From assembly GCF_000306235.2 (NCBI RefSeq), contig NZ_AKWZ02000011.1, positions 62,001 to 126,000 of the forward strand: a DNA stretch of 64,000 nt, read 5' to 3'. Both the position numbers and the translations under genes were made by a program. Source of the stretch: Leptospira fainei serovar Hurstbridge str. BUT 6. Its GTDB lineage: Bacteria; Spirochaetota; Leptospiria; Leptospirales; Leptospiraceae. The notes under the pieces were generated by a model. It was not told the origin of the DNA. It made no database searches and saw nothing but the letters and a program-made list of their open reading frames with translations. Each line of letters opens with the position of its first letter. The first letter of the stretch is position 1. Below, piece after piece: positions 17,238 to 26,300 of the stretch.

Positions 17238-18182
17238 TTATACGATCAAACCCCGATTCTTTAAAAATTCACCGGGGGTGATGCCATATTGGTCCTGAAA
17301 AGATCGGATGAAATGAGAGGTATTCTCGTAGCCGATCACAAATGCGATATCCGCTACGTTAGCTCCACCTTCTTCCAATAAATTTTTCGCCTTTTCCAGC
17401 CGACGCGAGATCAGCCATTTTTTGGGACTGACACCGTATCTACGCTTAAAGTCTCTTTGAAAGGAAGAAACGCTTCGACCGGTCAAAGCGGCAAAATCCT
17501 CGACAGTAAGAAGTTTATCGAAATTTTTTTCCATAAATCCTTTCAAATCCCGATGCTTATCCTTCGAAACTTTGAATAACCAATCCGGGAAAATTCCGGT
17601 TTTATCCGAGCTTGCGAAAATCTGCAGAGCTTCCAGAAGCTTGATCCGAAGCAACGCATCCGTGTTGCGTCCGATGCTCGTGAATAAAGGTCTGAGGTTT
17701 TCCGCATAAACCTTTAAACCGCCCCCGTAAGGAATCCGAAAAAGATCGCCTACAGAATCGGAGACAAGCCGAACCCGTTTCGTCTTTAAAAATTCTTCAA
17801 TTACGGAATCCTGAAAAAAGAAAACATAACTTTCAAATACGCCGCCGCCTTTTGCCGGAAGTAATTCTGAAATCATGTAAAGGTCGGGAGGGAGAAAAAT
17901 CGCCTCGTTTTCTCCTAACTCAAAAAAATCTCCGCCGGAAGACGTGATTCTCTTTTTGCCGCGACATACGATCGTAAGAGAAGCAGCCTTTGCGAAAACT
18001 TCACGCTCCGGAAAATGATTTATTAATTTTTTATAAACAATTGCCGAATTCCCGCCGGCAGCAAAAGCGATCATTTCGACATCGGGCATGCCTATCAACT
18101 TCTCAGGTGTGATTAAGACTTTTATCGCCGGAGTCTGCAATCCGGAAGTCTGTAACTGACTTTTACTATCCTTTAATTTCAT
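17238..18182 (-). CDS. AraC-family transcriptional regulator
   Basis: A 314-residue regulator with a cupin-like N-terminal sensor domain (about residues 25-160) and an AraC-type double helix-turn-helix at about 215-310 (TVEDFAALTGRSVSSFQRDFKRRYG and VADIAFVIGYENTSHFIRSFQDQYG). The N-terminal domain resembles those that sense small exogenous metabolites; the ligand is unknown. AGGAG lies 6 bases before the ATG. It follows the short-chain dehydrogenase gene by 30 bases on the same strand, so the two are probably one transcript. Confidence 0.9.
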   Translation of the reverse strand: MKLKDSKSQLQTSGLQTPAIKVLITPEKLIGMPDVEMIAFAAGGNSAIVYKKLINHFPEREVFAKAASLTIVCRGKKRITSSGGDFFELGENEAIFLPPDLYMISELLPAKGGGVFESYVFFFQDSVIEEFLKTKRVRLVSDSVGDLFRIPYGGGLKVYAENLRPLFTSIGRNTDALLRIKLLEALQIFASSDKTGIFPDWLFKVSKDKHRDLKGFMEKNFDKLLTVEDFAALTGRSVSSFQRDFKRRYGVSPKKWLISRRLEKAKNLLEEGGANVADIAFVIGYENTSHFIRSFQDQYGITPGEFLKNRGLIV

Positions 18183-18212
18183 TGCAAACTCCTAGGACGA
18201 CTTGAACGCACA

Positions 18213-18926
18213 TTACATCGAAGCGAATTGTTTTTCGACCGCTTTATGATCCTTCTTCCAGGCATCGTAAATGGAAACGGACATCGGATCCGGAAAAATA
18301 TCCTCTTGCCCGGACTCCAAGCCTGCCAGGACCGCATTCGCCACATCTTTCGGACTGGTTTTTGGGATTTCGACTCCGGCCAGCATATCCGTATCAACGG
18401 CTCCCGGAAAAACATTGCACACGCTGATTCCACGGCTTAGCAAAGTAGCTCGGAGAGACAAACTCATAGACCAAGCCGCAGCCTTGGACGCATTATATAC
18501 CGATAAACCGGGCATGCTCGCAAAAGACAATAATGTCAGAATGTTCACCATCATTCCGTCCGAGTTTTTCTCCAAGATAGGCGTAAATGTCCTGGCCATA
18601 TTCAAATTTCCGAAAAAATTTACGGAAAAGTTACGATCAAATTGGTCCTCCGATGCGTTTAAAATATCGTTAAAATCCAAAACTCCGGCATTATTGAATA
18701 GTATGTTCACGTCCGTCGCTTGGCGTGCTAATTCTAAAATGCTCTTTTTGTTTGTGACATCTAATTCGACGGGAACAATCCTTTTATCCAATGGAATTGT
18801 TCCGTTCCAAGTTCTTGCTGCGGCATAAATTTTCCGAACGCCTCTCTCTAACAGACTTTCCACGAGGGCCTTTCCGATTCCTCGATTCGATCCGGTGACT
18901 AATGCGATTGCTTGATTTACTTTCAT
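18213..18926 (-). CDS. Short-chain dehydrogenase/reductase
   Basis: A 237-residue classical SDR. The NAD(P)-binding TGSNRGIG is at residues 11-18, NNAG at about 78-81, and the catalytic Tyr144-x3-Lys148 in YNASK. The Arg in NRGIG and Arg after the second strand (AAART) suggest NADP preference. The substrate cannot be read. GAGGAAG lies just before the ATG. Encoded upstream of, and probably with, the AraC regulator, which may respond to its substrate or product. Confidence 0.92.
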   Translation of the reverse strand: MKVNQAIALVTGSNRGIGKALVESLLERGVRKIYAAARTWNGTIPLDKRIVPVELDVTNKKSILELARQATDVNILFNNAGVLDFNDILNASEDQFDRNFSVNFFGNLNMARTFTPILEKNSDGMMVNILTLLSFASMPGLSVYNASKAAAWSMSLSLRATLLSRGISVCNVFPGAVDTDMLAGVEIPKTSPKDVANAVLAGLESGQEDIFPDPMSVSIYDAWKKDHKAVEKQFASM

Positions 18927-19187
18927 ATCTTCCTCTATATATCAAATACTATTTATCATTCGAAGCCTTTCCCGAATAAACGGGATCGCTTCCAATGGTT
19001 GAAAAGAAAGTAACCTATATTTCCGGAACCTGTTAACTAGAAGTCGGACAAAATAGTCGGAATCGGTCAAAATTAGAAATAAAACGTATCTTGAGTGAAA
19101 AATGGGGAAGGACGGAGGAGTGTCGTTTATAGTTTACCACAGGAAAAGTGCGAAACGTTTCGGATTGTTTTCATTGGAATTCGTTTT

Positions 19188-19607
19188 TTAAGTATGGTGC
19201 CAATATTCTTCTAGCTTGAGTAATAGATTATTCGGCCAATCGGCCAGGGCCATCGTATCAAGATCCGCAAAGCCGTGTAGTACATCTGCCATGCACCTGC
19301 GCTCAGCACCACAGAAACCTTCGATATTAACAAGGAAATTGTTCCGTCGAAGCCGTTTGATTTTAACATGGAAATCCAGGACATCACCTAGTCTTGAGGG
19401 TTTAAAGAATTTGGCTACGAAACGCATTACGGGCAATCCGTGATTTTTTTCCATGACCATCTGAGGAAATCCAAAATCGAGTCCTTCACGGAACCAATCT
19501 TCCAGAGCTTCTACGAAAAGGTTGAAATATTGCGGAGTGAAAACAACTCCCGCAGCATCGCAATGTTGCATTCGAATTATTTTAGAGACAGTATAGACTT
19601 TTGACAC
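19188..19607 (-). CDS. Acyl-CoA thioesterase, 4-hydroxybenzoyl-CoA thioesterase type
   Basis: A hotdog-fold protein of about 139 residues. MQHCDAAGVVFTPQYFNLFVEALEDWF carries the conserved Asp, Tyr-Phe and helix of the 4HBT/YbgC-like group. It hydrolyses acyl- or aryl-CoA thioesters; the chain specificity is unknown. I chose the GTG at 19607 because GGAGG lies four bases before it; a longer frame would start with GTG at 19622 and include this Shine-Dalgarno as codons. It stands alone between the SDR gene and the ligase island. Confidence 0.85.
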   Translation of the reverse strand: MSKVYTVSKIIRMQHCDAAGVVFTPQYFNLFVEALEDWFREGLDFGFPQMVMEKNHGLPVMRFVAKFFKPSRLGDVLDFHVKIKRLRRNNFLVNIEGFCGAERRCMADVLHGFADLDTMALADWPNNLLLKLEEYWHHT

Positions 19608-20049
19608 TTTTCCTCCGAACACAATCCGTGGCTTCTAACGAAATGGAAAATCGACATTCCGCGACAGGCGATAACCGTATCGATACAAGTTTCAGGCTCA
19701 CACCCTCCGAGAAATACATTATCCATTTTCTTTTCGTTGTTAAGAATCGCAATTTATACCAATTTTAATATCCTGAAGAAGTTTCTAATCTCGTATTCCG
19801 AAGGCAACCCTGATTGTAGGAAAACAATCTTTCAAAGCTCAAGCAATCGATCAAAAGTGTATTTTAGCTTTCACCTAGCGAAAGAGTATTTTCTAGAGTT
19901 CTTCGGATCCAAAACCGAATGGACTTTGTGCAAATTTGCTTTGCAAACCAAAGGACCCTCAGGGGAAGGCTATAAAATTAAATGCCGCACTTGACTTGTT
20001 ACCTATGCGGTTGTTCGTTTATAAGTCGGCAAACTCGAAAAAGACATAG
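19608..20049. other. Non-coding gap upstream of thioesterase and at the edge of the ddl island
   Basis: About 440 bases. An 85-codon plus-strand frame (19737-19994) has no ribosome-binding site or known motif and was not called. The right part contains the 25-base repeat at 19997-20021, the left boundary of the ligase island. Nothing else was recognised. Confidence 0.5.
19997..20021 (+). repeat. Direct repeat copy 1, IS481-end-like
   Basis: A 25-base stretch beginning TGTTACCTATG and ending TTCGTTTA. It matches 21500-21524 at 24 of 25 positions in the same orientation. The first 11 bases also occur in the terminal repeats of the IS481-family element in this window. It lies just downstream of the ddl stop codon, so it marks one side of the island. 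Confidence 0.85.
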
Positions 20050-21135
20050 TTAGATTTCTAAGTAGTTTTCCCGATTGAATCTTTCCGAGGCCAACTCGAT
20101 TAACCGGCTAATCAAGTCCGTATAGCCGATGCCGCTTTCGCGCCACAGAATCGGATACATGCTGACGTTGGTGAATCCTGGCATAGTATTAATCTCATTA
20201 ACCAGGACGGCACCATCTTCCTTCAGGAAGAAATCAACCCGAGCAAGACCCTCGCAGCCAAGCGTCTTAAAAACCTTGATGGACAAGTCTTGAATGATGT
20301 TGCTCGTATCCGAAGAAATGGCGGCAGGAACGGTTGAAACGGACCCTTTCTTATCGGTGTACTTTGCCTCATAAGAATAAAAATCATGATAAGAGGTGAT
20401 TTCCCCAACCACAGAAGCTTCGGGAGTTTCGTTACCGAGAACTCCGCACTCTATTTCGCGCCCATCGATAAAGGCTTCAATCAGAATCTTCTTGTCATAC
20501 TTGAAAGCCAGTTCGATTGCATTCTTAAGTTCATCTTCATTCGTAACCTTGCTAATTCCAATGGATGACCCAAGATTTGCCGGCTTAACAAAAACCGGGA
20601 TTCCAAGTCTTGAGATGATTTGATCCAGATTAATAGTATCGCTCCGATGAACTGTTACAAAGTCGCCAATGGGTAGTCCTGCATCGCGTAGCAGGCGCTT
20701 TGTAAAGTCCTTATCCATTCCTGCCGCCGATCCCAGCACACCGGATCCAACAAACGGTGCGCCGGATAGCTTCAAAAGTCCCTGCATCGTGCCGTCTTCA
20801 CCATAGGGGCCATGTAGCAATGGGAAAATTACATCCACGCGCTCATATTTTGTGTTGGTTGATAAATTGATCAAGTCACCGCCGCCATAGGGCACAAGCG
20901 CCACATATTCGCCGTCATCTTTGTTATTGCTGATTTCACCAGGATTATCTGCATTGATCAGGAATTGGGATGAATGGTATGCACGCCATTTTCCATCTCG
21001 ATCAATTCCGATCGGGATAATTTCATACTTATCTTTATCGATGGCATTAATGACATTCTTTGCAGACTGCAAGGAAACCTCACGCTCGGCAGATTTTCCA
21101 CCAAACAGAATTGCGACTTTTGTTTTTGCGTTCAT
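20050..21135 (-). CDS. ddlA: D-alanine--D-alanine ligase, DdlA type
   Basis: ATP-grasp enzyme joining two D-alanines for peptidoglycan precursors in the cytoplasm. From the ATG at 21135 it has about 361 residues, close to E. coli DdlA. FGGKSAEREVSLQSAKN (N-terminal D-Ala site), PLLHGPYGEDGTMQG, KPANLGSSIGISKV, EIECGVLGN, YSYEAKYTDKKG (omega loop of true D-Ala ligases) and NEINTMPGFTNVSMYP are all present, so it should be active. A longer in-frame start at 21225 was rejected because GGGAAG precedes 21135. The similarity to proteobacterial DdlA, codon choice unlike neighbours by eye, isolation, and flanking direct repeats suggest lateral acquisition. Confidence 0.93.
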   Translation of the reverse strand: MNAKTKVAILFGGKSAEREVSLQSAKNVINAIDKDKYEIIPIGIDRDGKWRAYHSSQFLINADNPGEISNNKDDGEYVALVPYGGGDLINLSTNTKYERVDVIFPLLHGPYGEDGTMQGLLKLSGAPFVGSGVLGSAAGMDKDFTKRLLRDAGLPIGDFVTVHRSDTINLDQIISRLGIPVFVKPANLGSSIGISKVTNEDELKNAIELAFKYDKKILIEAFIDGREIECGVLGNETPEASVVGEITSYHDFYSYEAKYTDKKGSVSTVPAAISSDTSNIIQDLSIKVFKTLGCEGLARVDFFLKEDGAVLVNEINTMPGFTNVSMYPILWRESGIGYTDLISRLIELASERFNRENYLEI

Positions 21136-21195
21136 ACATGCTTCCCTTTTTGAATCCAATAATTGATAAGCGGTTTCTGTGCCGGTACTTACATA

Positions 21196-21235
21196 GTTCT
21201 GTTGCCTTATGAAGGCCTCTGGCATTAAACAGAAC
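21196..21235. repeat. Inverted repeat with nested hairpin upstream of ddlA
   Basis: GTTCTGTT (21196-21203) and AACAGAAC (21228-21235) are exact inverted copies. A second hairpin, GCCTT-ATG-AAGGC (21204-21216), is nested between them. It lies 61-100 bases before the ddlA ATG, in the leader or promoter region, and may be an operator or a leader structure carried with the gene. Confidence 0.6.
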
Positions 21236-21301
21236 CGTGTATTGTAAACTACAATTCATAGCACACTTAAGCTGAAATGTTCAAATCAACCGCAAAGCAA
21301 A

Positions 21302-21420
21302 TTATGGATACCCGATTTCTTTCAGGAATTTCTTCGTTGTCTCGATTTTATTCCCTGCAAGTAAGCCGCCTAAGATATTCTATTCTTTCATCAACGACTG
21401 GATTTTTTTGAAAAAATTGA
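21302..21420 (-). pseudogene. Possible 3' remnant of a lost gene
   Basis: On the minus strand a frame ends ILGGLLAGNKIETTKKFLKEIGYP and then TAA at 21302. The frame is interrupted by TAG about 25 codons before that end, and protein-like sequence continues above it. The composition looks coding but I do not recognise the family. It sits inside the ligase island, so it may be a decayed passenger gene. Confidence 0.3.
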
Positions 21421-21470
21421 AACTTCGTCGGACGTATCATCTGCTAGGTCTTTTTAAAAATTCCAGGTTA

Positions 21471-21524
21471 AAAGTGTAACCCATGTGACTGATCTAAAGT
21501 GTTACCTATGTGGTTGTTCGTTTA
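21471..21524 (+). repeat. Solo IS481-like terminal repeat, contains direct repeat copy 2
   Basis: AAAGTGTAACCCATGT (21471-21486) and TCTAAAGTGTTACCTATGT (21493-21511) match, in order and spacing, the reverse complement of the left end of the IS481-family element at 32388-32432; only the six bases between differ. No transposase lies next to it. The right half, 21500-21524, is repeated at 19997-20021. This is the far edge of the ddlA island. Confidence 0.8.
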
Positions 21525-22142
21525 AACTGGAACATAATTTCAAGCGACATAATGTCGATTATCGGAAGTTAGAGTAGAACCAGGAAAATTAAATCTCTTC
21601 GAAATGAATTTATAAAGATGAATCCGTCCCGCTCCGCTTAAAAAGCCACCGCTCGACCGATAAGAAAGAATCGAGTTTGATAGGACGAGCATTTTGGTCA
21701 ATATATTGTTTCATCTCGGTTTTCGGTTAATAAGGGAAGTCAATTTATCTTCAGTAAGAGCTAGTTCGATTCGAGAAGATAGAAATTAAAAATACGAAAT
21801 CATTGAATGCGACAAAACTCTTGCGAACTTCTTTTCTTCAAGAATTAGAATCGGGTCGTCTCATCGTCAGTCATCTTTAAGTATACTATATAAATGGAAA
21901 TCTTGTACGCACTTTGTACGAAATTCAGAATTATAGCAAATTCTAATTTCTCATAATTGTTTGAGGTAATATTATCTCACGACAAACAGAACCAACCCGT
22001 TTAGTATACTTTACTTTCATCTAAAATAAAAAAGAATCTACCTCTTTTTGCAAATCAGCTTGCTCTTCGAATAATTAGAGTATACGAGTGTAAGCCTCTC
22101 CATTAAAACTGCGTCCTAAACGAAAATTCTTAAACTGAGATC

Positions 22143-23222
22143 ATGTTGAACGAAAAGAATGAATCTGGCATCGGAATCACTTCGAGGTTTTGTAGAAAAA
22201 AATTTCTTCTACCCGCCTCGTTGTTATTTTTTTTTATTTCGGCCATCGTCCCGATTGCGGATATGATTTTAGGGTATTCCTTTCAAAGACTCGGTTTAAT
22301 CATCGGAGGAATTGCGTCCTTCATTAGCATCATATTAATTTTACGCGGGAAATATGCAACCGCCGTTTACATTTGTTCCTTTAGTTTTTGTTTGGCTCTC
22401 TGCGTCGGAATTTTTTGGGGCACTCATAATATCGCGTTCTGGTTTCCGACCGTAGTGTTGTTTCATTTATTCTTCACCTCGAAAAAACATACGATCCTTG
22501 TCTTCGGATTTTGCTTATTACTTTCCTTTATCCAAGTATACATAAGAAGCAAAGAATTAAATTTCGGAGAATTAACGGACTCGATCGGTTCTCTAATTGT
22601 TCTCTCTGCAATCGGATTAATGATCGCCACCGATCTTGAAAAACTTCTTCTGCAAAAGAATACATTGATCCAAGAATTGAATCACAGAGTCCGAAATAAC
22701 TTACAAGTAGTTTTAGGATTGATTTCGCTCCTGAAAACTTCCAATGAATGGGCCGCACCGACGCTAAATGTTCTGGAGCGTAGAGTTCTTGCCTTGTCCA
22801 GCGTTCATAGCATCGAGGGTGATCCGTCCGACCCGAGTAAGGTTCCTATGAGAATCGTATTCGCAGACTACCTAAATCGAATCGCGGCCGAAATGATTCG
22901 ATTTCCAAAGATAAGTATCCCGAAGAATGAAACCTTTCTGACGATTAAAGACGCGATTTTTATGGCGATGATTGCAGGAGAAATTATCACTACCGGAATG
23001 AATTCACAAATCGAATCGACCGTATCCGAACGATTTATCAATATAGAAATTGACGAATTAGAAACGGATTTTGTGGAGTTGAAGATTACCGGGATTGCGA
23101 TCGTTTTGGGGCAAGGCATGGAATTCATTGAATTGTTGGCGGAACAATTAGGCGCTAAATTACAGGTGGCACATGACGAAGAAAAACCGATTAGCATCGT
23201 CACCTTTAAAAAGTCTGCTTAA
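22143..23222 (+). CDS. HisKA_2-type membrane kinase with degenerate ATPase domain
   Basis: A 359-residue protein with about six N-terminal membrane helices (residues 20-165), then a HisKA_2 phosphotransfer helix with ELNHRVRNNLQVVLGLISLL, His181. The C-terminal domain keeps the outline of the ATPase (AGEIITTGMNS, GQGMEFIELLAEQLGA), but the N-box Asn is replaced (E280-IITTG) and the DxG motif has become ITGIAI without Asp. It probably cannot bind ATP normally, so it may be a pseudokinase or a phosphoacceptor. The ATG at 22143 has a weak ribosome-binding site. Placed just before recC, 81 bases apart, with no evident functional link. Confidence 0.8.
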   Translation: MLNEKNESGIGITSRFCRKKFLLPASLLFFFISAIVPIADMILGYSFQRLGLIIGGIASFISIILILRGKYATAVYICSFSFCLALCVGIFWGTHNIAFWFPTVVLFHLFFTSKKHTILVFGFCLLLSFIQVYIRSKELNFGELTDSIGSLIVLSAIGLMIATDLEKLLLQKNTLIQELNHRVRNNLQVVLGLISLLKTSNEWAAPTLNVLERRVLALSSVHSIEGDPSDPSKVPMRIVFADYLNRIAAEMIRFPKISIPKNETFLTIKDAIFMAMIAGEIITTGMNSQIESTVSERFINIEIDELETDFVELKITGIAIVLGQGMEFIELLAEQLGAKLQVAHDEEKPISIVTFKKSA

Positions 23223-23303
23223 GATTACGCTTGGAACCATAATTAATGAAATAATCTCTTTTCCCTCAAACTCCCTTCGGCAGAATTGGAACCTGCTGAA
23301 GAT

Positions 23304-26300
23304 ATGCCTATCAACGTTTTTTCTTCCGACGACTTATCTCTCTTAACGGAAAATCTACTTTCTTCCGTTTCTTCCGACATTCGGAAAGAAGACGGATTGT
23401 ATAGCCCGATTATAGTGATCCCGAATCAAAGCATGGAGACCTGGCTGTACTTGGAATTTGTGAAACGAGCCGGCATCGTCTTTAATATCCGGTTTCTCTT
23501 TCTAGAAAAGGCAATCGAAGAATTTCTATTAAAGAAATACTCGCCGGATTCGAATCCGACTTCTCGTCCTTTTTTGAAACCCGAGTCTCGCCGGTTTCTA
23601 ATTTACGAATATATTCTTAAAAAACCGAGCTTTCTTTCCGATTATCCCATTCTGAGCGCTTATCTTCTACCTTCCGGAAGAAAGAATATAGATCCAGTTC
23701 GACTATTCGAATTATCCGGTAGACTTGCGAAATATTTTAAGGACTATGAACTGCAAAGACAAGATTGGATTCGGAATTGGATAGGCAATCCTTACGAAAT
23801 GCTCCGTTTAGGAACAGAAGACATCGAGGAATGGAACGCTACAAAATCGCCGGTATTTTTTTTACAAAAAGAATTATACGCGGCAACGGCAGAGAGCGCC
23901 AGCACGGAAACACTTATTCAATTTGCTATGCGAACTCGCTCTTTAGCGAAAACGGCAAATGCTAAGTCGAAGCCGGGTAAATTATATCTGTTCGGGCTTT
24001 CGCAATTATCTTCCACCTATATCGCGCTGTTTAACGAACTCTTGCCCGAAATTTCCGTGGAAGTATTTCAATTCGGTCCGCCTCGGGACACACTTGTTAC
24101 CGATGCATCGGAGCTAACCGCTTGTCGGAGTTGGGCGACCCCGTTCCGAACACTTCATCAAAGCTGGCTATCGTCCGGCGCCCAAATTCATACGATTCAA
24201 GACCGAGCTAAAAAGCGAGAATCCGTTCTTGAAGCGTTTCAGACGTATCTTTTGAGCGGAAAACAGGCTCTATCTGACCGAGGACTTCCCGCCGACGAAA
24301 GCCTAATAATAGCCGAGGCACCGGGAAAATTAAGGGAAGTGGAATCGGTTTTTCAAGTAATTCTTTCCAAGTTAGATGTCGACCCGACACTTCGCTTAAC
24401 AGACATCGGTATTTTCTGCGTAAATCTTCCCGATTACCGACCCGCAATCGAAAGTATTTTTGAAGGAGGAATTCTTGCAAAGCTAAGGAACGCAAGCGGA
24501 AAGGAGGAATTTACTCCCAAGACTCTTCCGTATACGATCCGGGACGTGCGAGCAGGAGACGCAAGTTCCTTTTTGCGGGGATTACTCTGTATTTTCCCGC
24601 TGCTCGCCGGCAAAAGATCAAGACAGGAATTCTTCGATTTATTTCGAAATTCCTGCTTCCAAGCAAAATGGAATATCGATCCGGAAACGGTTCAAGAGTG
24701 GAAGATATATGCAAAAAACCTAAATCTTTACATAGATGATTCATTGGAAGGGCGCCCGCAATCATTTTCTTTTCGGAACGGATTCATTCGCTTGGCAATG
24801 TCCGAAGTCCTACCCGAATCCGCGGAAGAGGGCACCGGTATCTCGCCTTACCCTTCGCAAAATAAAATTTCCGTCGAAAATTGGATCGGTATATGGAAGA
24901 AAGTCGAGTCTCTTCTAAATTCCTTCTGCAATCGTTTATTGAATCCAAGTCTTTCATCGGATGAATTGTTGGATTCGTTCCTAAGATTCGTGCAGGCAAT
25001 GCTCGTTCCCGCGGAAGAAGAACCGGAAGAAACTGCCATTGCTCTGGAATTGTTTACCCGACTGGAATCCTTAAAAGGAGTTTCGTGGGACTCGGGCGAT
25101 GCTAAGGACAGGATTCGATTTTTTGAAACTTTTGTTCGCGAATCATGCGATGGAATTCCTGTCAGAAAAGGAAAATATCTTACCGGTGGGATTACGGTGT
25201 CCGCTTTACAGCCGATGCGCCCGATTCCGTTTCGACACATATTTATACTTGGGCTCGGGGAAGGGGCATTTCCGGGAATCGACGATCGATCCGCCTTCAA
25301 CCTTAGACATCTTTCTCCGCGCATTGGCGATATAACAACTCGACAGACGAACGAATCCCTGCTATATGAAACGATCTTATCCGCAAAAGAAAGCTTAAAT
25401 TTTTCATTCGTTTCGCAGGACACAGGCAAAGACGAAGAGCTAGCGCCCTCCCCTTCCTTATTACAAATCGAGCAAGCGTTAAAAGAATTTATCCTGGATC
25501 CGGATGAAAGTGTGCGGATTACCCTCCCTTTAAATAAGCATAGTAAACAATATTTCGAAGCCAGGGCGGTTTCGCACGAAAGGGATTTCCGTATCCCTTT
25601 CTTTAAAACGTACGACGCGTCCGCCGTTACGGCTTACGGGCAAGAAGAAGGAAAAAAGGAATACGTTAAAAAAATATTGAATTTCGGAACCGTCTCACAA
25701 TCTGCGCAATCTTTATCGGCGATCGGAAAGGAACTTACCATTGATTTGACTGAACTCATGCAATTTTGGAGATCTCCTCTTTTTTATTTTCTTAGGAAAA
25801 ATTTCGGGCTGTTCGTCCAAGACTTCGAAGAAGAAGAATCCATTTCACAAAGAGAGCCGTTTCGAATTTCGGAAAGTTTTTCCTTAATCTCGGAAACTTG
25901 GAAAATTTTCGGAAAAAAATTCTCCGGAAAAAAAATACCGGATGATTCTCTCCCATTATTTTTACAAGGATATGAGAGAACGATTCAAAATTTCGGCAAA
26001 CGCGGTTTGCTCCCGCGAGGAACATACCGAGATGTAGAAGAAATACTCAACGCGGAAAAGTTCGAACGGTCTTGGGTAAAAATCGGACCGATGATAAATC
26101 AAAGTCGTTTTTACGATGCGCTTTCCTTCGGCGAGACAACAAAACAAGGAACCATCCTTTCTCTACCGAACCCATACTTAGATATCTCCGAAGGAATTCG
26201 AGTACGCTTTAGCGGGCTGAAGGAATCGATATTCGTTTCGGACGAGAATGCAAATATGGTCTTAATCTATCCCAACTTGAAAAAGAACCTGAAAAACGGA

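Larger units (their letters stand above)
21136..22142. other. Thousand-base gap: island edge and kinase promoter region
   Basis: No intact gene. From left to right it holds an inverted repeat (21196-21235), a short minus-strand coding remnant (21302-21420), an IS481-like end (21471-21524) and about 600 bases of A+T-rich sequence ahead of the kinase at 22143. In that last part I saw only a small palindrome (21545-21557) and three scattered GTATAC sites, none convincing as an operator. Confidence 0.6.

Noticed and set aside
19737..19994. 85-codon plus-strand frame next to the ddlA island
   Set aside because: No ribosome-binding site and no recognisable family; the composition looks non-coding.
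20050..21135. VanA/VanB-type D-Ala-D-Lac ligase
   Set aside because: The omega loop keeps the YxxKY pattern of D-Ala-D-Ala ligases, and no vanH or vanX neighbours exist.
21196..21235. Integron attC site as explanation of the ddlA island
   Set aside because: The repeat lies upstream of ddlA, whereas a cassette attC should follow its stop; the 7-base core consensus is not matched and no integrase is present.
21882..22085. Three GTATAC sites upstream of the degenerate kinase
   Set aside because: Six-base palindromes with irregular spacing (122 and 76 bases) are expected by chance in this composition.
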